Of a DNA stretch of 54,737 nucleotides, positions 52,151-54,737 are shown one piece after another (position 1 is the first letter of the stretch; every line of letters begins with the position of its first letter). A program made the translations under genes and the position numbers. The notes beneath the pieces are model-generated. The model was given only the letters and a program-made list of their open reading frames with translations. It had not been told where the DNA came from and ran no database searches. The DNA is from Desulfamplus sp. GTDB lineage: Bacteria; Desulfobacterota; Desulfobacteria; Desulfobacterales; Desulfobacteraceae. The stretch is taken from assembly GCA_015232455.1 (NCBI GenBank), contig JADFZQ010000022.1, positions 1 through 54,737 of the forward strand, read 5' to 3'.

Positions 52151-52349
52151 ATCAATTGAACTCTCCTTTAAAAGATTATTCATATAACACAGATATAACC
52201 AACACCGACTACCCAGTCAAGAACAAAAATGGGAGTAAGCTTCATATCTGATAGTCCTTGCTTACAGGTGGGCGACTAAACGATGGTATCACCTCCAAAC
52301 CCCGAATTTAATTGCTCATCAGAGGCGACATCTTTTCTGACACAGGGGG

Positions 52350-52660
52350 AAAAGGTCAGTTCATACATAAATGAACTTTATAACCACTATTCATTAGAGG
52401 GGGTTAATATGCCATGCACACATGAGATGTTTCTTAAAGACCATTTTCCCCCTGTGTTTTTATGCCAGTTTATGTTAGGAAAAGAAAAAGGATTTCAAGA
52501 AGGAAAGAAAAAAGGAGAGTTCATAGGAAAAATCCAGCTACTCCAGCAAATACTCAAACAAACGGAATCAATAAAAACAGAGTTGCTGGCAAAAAACATC
52601 AGTGAACTTCAATCCCTGTACGATTCCCTTGAAAAAGAGTGGCTGAAGGTTCAAAATTAG
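52350..52660 (+). pseudogene. C-terminal fragment of an Rpn-like gene
   Basis: From about 52350 the sequence is nearly identical to 54279-54601: VSSYINELYNHYSLEGVNMP, MFLKDHFPP and IGKIQLLQQILKQT to the shared end LEKEWLKVQN. The N-terminal two thirds, with the nuclease-like domain, are missing. The open frame upstream (ATG 52283) adds 22 unrelated residues. It carries GFQEGKKKGEF where the full gene has three QEGR units. Probably a dead partial duplicate left by recombination. Confidence 0.85.
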
Positions 52661-52669
52661 CCGACTTTT

Positions 52670-52735
52670 CTGAATCACTGATTACACAGATTAGCAATCC
52701 GTGAAATCTGGCAATCAGGTTAATCCGTGATTCAG
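52670..52735. repeat. Inverted-end repeat CTGAATCACTGATTA
   Basis: CTGAATCACTGATTA at the left and TAATCCGTGATTCAG at the right pair with one mismatch; the interior is ACACAGATTAGCAATCC-like. Half copies are at about 53606-53622 and 54610-54625, each again next to an Rpn-like gene end or start. Confidence 0.7.
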
Positions 52736-52756
52736 ACAACCGCAACACAAAAAAAG

Positions 52757-52785
52757 CCGCCTCCCCTATTTTTACAGGAAGGCGG
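52757..52785. terminator. Bidirectional rho-independent terminator
   Basis: CCGCCTCC / GGAAGGCGG-type stem followed by nine T (52786-52794) on the plus strand and preceded by a run of seven A, which gives a T-run on the minus strand. It ends both the Rpn-like fragment and the convergent DUF3782-like gene. Confidence 0.85.
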
Positions 52786-52805
52786 TTTTTTTTTATTCCT
52801 TTTTC

Positions 52806-53429
52806 CTACCACAAAGCAGGCTTGAACTTATCATCATTGAGAATAACCATAGTATCCCCTTTCTGACACAGCACAAACAGCCCCTTTTTATAAGCATACT
52901 TACCAACATTTTCAGGAATAACCATTGCTGCAACTGCCCCCATTACTTTCATATCTCCATATTGCGGAAGCAATATTTTTACTTTTGTAAGCCTCTCAAG
53001 ATGTTCGTTTACATCATCTATTGAAAGCGAACTCTTACACTCAACAGCTACCAACTCAACATCATTTACAACCAACAAATCTATCTGAATCCTTCCTCCG
53101 TCACGCTCGGCATTGATATCACGAGATACTTGATGCACTTTGATTCCACGTTCCTTAAAAATCTTTACTGCTGACGGCTTTACCATTCCCTCAACAAAAT
53201 CTCCTAAACGGTTGCCAAGCCTGCCTATAAGTATATCAGTCTCTTTAAACTTTTTATCAGTATCCTGAAACTTCTTATCAGTCTCTTGAAACTTCTTATC
53301 AGTCTCTTGAAACTTCCTGTCTGTCTCCTGCGACATCTCTTTAATTCTTCTGTCTGTCTCTTTATACAAATCTCTGACTTCCTTAAAAAAAGAGAGTGCA
53401 TCTAATGTTATCGCATCACCCATACCCAC
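52806..53429 (-). CDS. DUF3782/PD-(D/E)XK protein with heptad repeats
   Basis: 207 aa. N-terminal coiled coil (about 20-68) made of ETDRKFQ/ETDKKFQ heptads, repeated nearly exactly at the DNA level (53230-53340). The C-terminal nuclease-like domain has GDFVEGMVKPSAV (Glu80), then IQIDLLVVNDVELVAVECKS with Asp117, Glu130 and Lys132 in PD-(D/E)XK order. The family is abundant in cyanobacteria and some large-genome proteobacteria, of unknown function and possibly mobile. Ribosome site GGAGGTGGG. Divergent from the Rpn-like gene at 53672. Confidence 0.82.
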   Translation of the reverse strand: MGMGDAITLDALSFFKEVRDLYKETDRRIKEMSQETDRKFQETDKKFQETDKKFQDTDKKFKETDILIGRLGNRLGDFVEGMVKPSAVKIFKERGIKVHQVSRDINAERDGGRIQIDLLVVNDVELVAVECKSSLSIDDVNEHLERLTKVKILLPQYGDMKVMGAVAAMVIPENVGKYAYKKGLFVLCQKGDTMVILNDDKFKPALW

Positions 53430-53494
53430 CTCCTACTAAATGGTTAATGTATAATCTCATTATAACCACGAGCAATAAGAAAGACAACACGAAT

Positions 53495-53583
53495 TCAGAA
53501 TCAGGATACCCAAGATAAAAGGATAAGACAGGATAAACTTAAATCCTGAGAAATCCTTGCATCCTGACCATCCTGATTCAGAC
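53495..53583. repeat. MITE-like repeat with inverted ends, copy B
   Basis: Starts CAGAATCAGGATACCCAAGA and ends CCATCCTGATTCAGACC; same order of GGAT/ATCC segments as copy A at 47681-47764. It lies in the divergent gap between the DUF3782 gene and the Rpn-like gene. Confidence 0.75.
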
Positions 53584-53671
53584 CATCAGTGAAATTAGGT
53601 TGATCCGTGATTCAGACAACCACCTTCTCTTTTCCCTTGCAAAATTCCCTATCTCTGATTAAATTATACCC

Positions 53672-54601
53672 ATGAAAAATACAACAAACACAGACAACAC
53701 AGACAACACAGACAAAGAAAACAAAACAAACTGGCACAGGCTTTGGGGTTTGATGGTTGCCCCGCTGTTTGAGAGGCTTAAGTGCGAAGTAACAGTTGAG
53801 TTTGACCTCTCCTTAAAATCACAGCTTCTTGATATGGTGGTTGTAACTAAATTAGAAGATGAGCCGATAAATTTTGATGGCGTTAATCTCGATTACTATC
53901 AAGGATTTGAAAACTTAAATCTGCATAATCTCATATCGTTCAAATCTTTCAACGAATCATTTAACCAGACAGCAATTGAGGAATTTTACGGGCATTTCAC
54001 AAATTACAAAAAGATGAGAAATCTTGAAGATACACCAGAAAAGATAAATCTTTATGCTGTAACACACCATTTTCCAGAAAAGCTCTTCAGCAGATACAAA
54101 AATACAGAGTTTTTGGAGTGCATTACAGAAAATAGGATTTATGATTTAAAGGTATTTACGCCCGTTCGCTTCATTATTACAAATAACTTTGACCACCCGA
54201 TTTTGGGGCTGTTTTCAAATAAAACAGAACAGATAATAAAAAGCACTGAACGCCTTAAACAAGATGGCTGGCTGCTAAAAAAGGTCAGTTCATACATAAA
54301 TGAACTTTATAACCACTATTCATTAGAGGGGGTTAATATGCCATACACACATGAGATGTTTCTTAAAGACCATTTTCCTCCTGAGTTTCATTCACAGTTT
54401 ATATTAGGAAAAGACAGAGGACGACAAGAAGGACGACAAGAAGGACGACAAGAAGGAGAACTCATAGGAAAAATCCAGTTACTCCAGCAGATACTCAAAC
54501 AGACGGTATCAATAAAAGCAGAGTTGCTGGCAAAAAACATCGGTGAACTTCAATCCCTGTACGATTCCCTTGAAAAAGAGTGGCTGAAGGTTCAAAATTA
54601 G
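53672..54601 (+). CDS. Rpn/PD-(D/E)XK nuclease-family-like protein
   Basis: 309 aa. The N-terminus encodes a short Thr/Asn/Asp repeat (NTDNTDNTDK) from tandem GACAACACA units, then the domain begins HRLWGLMVAPLFERLKCEVT. SQLLDMVVVTK and NLISFKSFNESFNQTAIEEF, with YGHFTNYKKM, fit the degenerate nuclease fold of Rpn/PDDEXK transposase-associated proteins common in cyanobacteria. The C-terminal helical region carries (GRQEG)x3 and a coiled coil shared with the fragment at 52350. The catalytic Glu-x-Lys is not clear (SFKS), so activity is doubtful. No ribosome site before ATG 53672. Confidence 0.75.
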   Translation: MKNTTNTDNTDNTDKENKTNWHRLWGLMVAPLFERLKCEVTVEFDLSLKSQLLDMVVVTKLEDEPINFDGVNLDYYQGFENLNLHNLISFKSFNESFNQTAIEEFYGHFTNYKKMRNLEDTPEKINLYAVTHHFPEKLFSRYKNTEFLECITENRIYDLKVFTPVRFIITNNFDHPILGLFSNKTEQIIKSTERLKQDGWLLKKVSSYINELYNHYSLEGVNMPYTHEMFLKDHFPPEFHSQFILGKDRGRQEGRQEGRQEGELIGKIQLLQQILKQTVSIKAELLAKNIGELQSLYDSLEKEWLKVQN

Positions 54602-54664
54602 CCGCCTTTTCTGAATCACGGATTGCCACTGATTAAAAAATTACACAGATAATGAACTTTCTCG

Positions 54665-54682
54665 CCCTAAGCTAAAGCTATG
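54665..54682. repeat. Small imperfect palindrome before the final terminator
   Basis: GCCCTAAGCTAAAGCTATGGGC can pair GCCC/GGGC and AGC/GCT. It lies between the Rpn-like gene and the terminator at 54698 and looks like a decayed dispersed repeat. Confidence 0.4.
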
Positions 54683-54697
54683 GGCTAATTTTTACCC

Positions 54698-54722
54698 AAG
54701 CCCGCTTAAGCGGGCTTTTTTT
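54698..54722 (+). terminator. Rho-independent terminator
   Basis: AAGCCCGC, loop TTAA, GCGGGCTT, then a run of T to 54722. About 100 bases after the Rpn-like stop. Confidence 0.8.
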
Positions 54723-54737
54723 ATGGAGTAGCCGAGG

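Noticed and set aside
52048-52251. Plus-strand 67-codon open frame
   Set aside because: It lies opposite the DUF4160 pseudogene, which has clear family motifs and a ribosome site on the minus strand. The plus-strand peptide has no recognisable feature.

Overview
The window is an AT-rich stretch of bacterial chromosome packed mostly with housekeeping genes. Several genes point to an anaerobic sulfate-reducer-like member of the Desulfobacterota (Deltaproteobacteria): a small secreted triheme c-type cytochrome, an AhbB-type siroheme decarboxylase (alternative heme pathway), many dispersed palindromes, and Rpn/DUF3782-like PD-(D/E)XK genes. This placement is inference from gene content; there is no rRNA here.

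Layout. 1-1500: tRNA-Glu and remnants, including a broken transposase-like gene. 1.6-8.2 kb: an orphan ABC permease, a periplasmic rhodanese, a DUF1877 gene pair, a secreted CAP-domain protein and SelO. 8.2-11.1 kb (minus): panB-moaC-mltA. 11.4-15.7 kb (plus): hisS, aspS and an HD-domain protein. 15.8-24.8 kb (minus): minCDE, a 612-aa protein with a possible HIT/GalT-like motif, a Na/Pi cotransporter, and a B12-binding radical SAM gene overlapping ahbB. 23.9-26.5 kb: an SGNH-like protein with an MBOAT acyltransferase. 31.1-39.7 kb (plus): ppiD, an M16 lipoprotein protease, trpD and a trpC-trpF fusion. 39.7-44.6 kb (minus): cyclophilin, a terB/terZ/terD/terD cluster and rodA. 45.2-49.2 kb (plus): a CNNM/CorC-like protein, a FabH-like synthase and a left-handed beta-helix protein. 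49.3-51.7 kb (minus): an RNB exoribonuclease and the cytochrome. 51.9-54.7 kb: a broken DUF4160 gene and duplicated Rpn-like genes.

The most interesting part is 26.58-29.83 kb. It reads as a small cassette array without an integron integrase (a CALIN), with all genes on the minus strand. Three cassettes can be delimited because the R'' box of each attC complements the 5' end of its own cassette. Cassette 1 encodes a protein joining an IF-2 N-terminal-like domain to a HEPN-like RNase motif. Cassette 2 encodes two different small PD-(D/E)XK nuclease-like proteins. Cassette 3 encodes a YgeA-type amino-acid racemase with Thr/Cys in place of Cys/Cys. The first two cassettes are plausible undescribed defence or RNA/DNA-targeting modules.

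The chromosome is also rich in dispersed structured repeats: at least five palindrome families between genes, and repeat-like DNA inserted in frame inside conserved genes (radical SAM, HD protein, TrpC-TrpF linker). Many conserved proteins carry hydrophilic, Ser/Asn-rich loop insertions.
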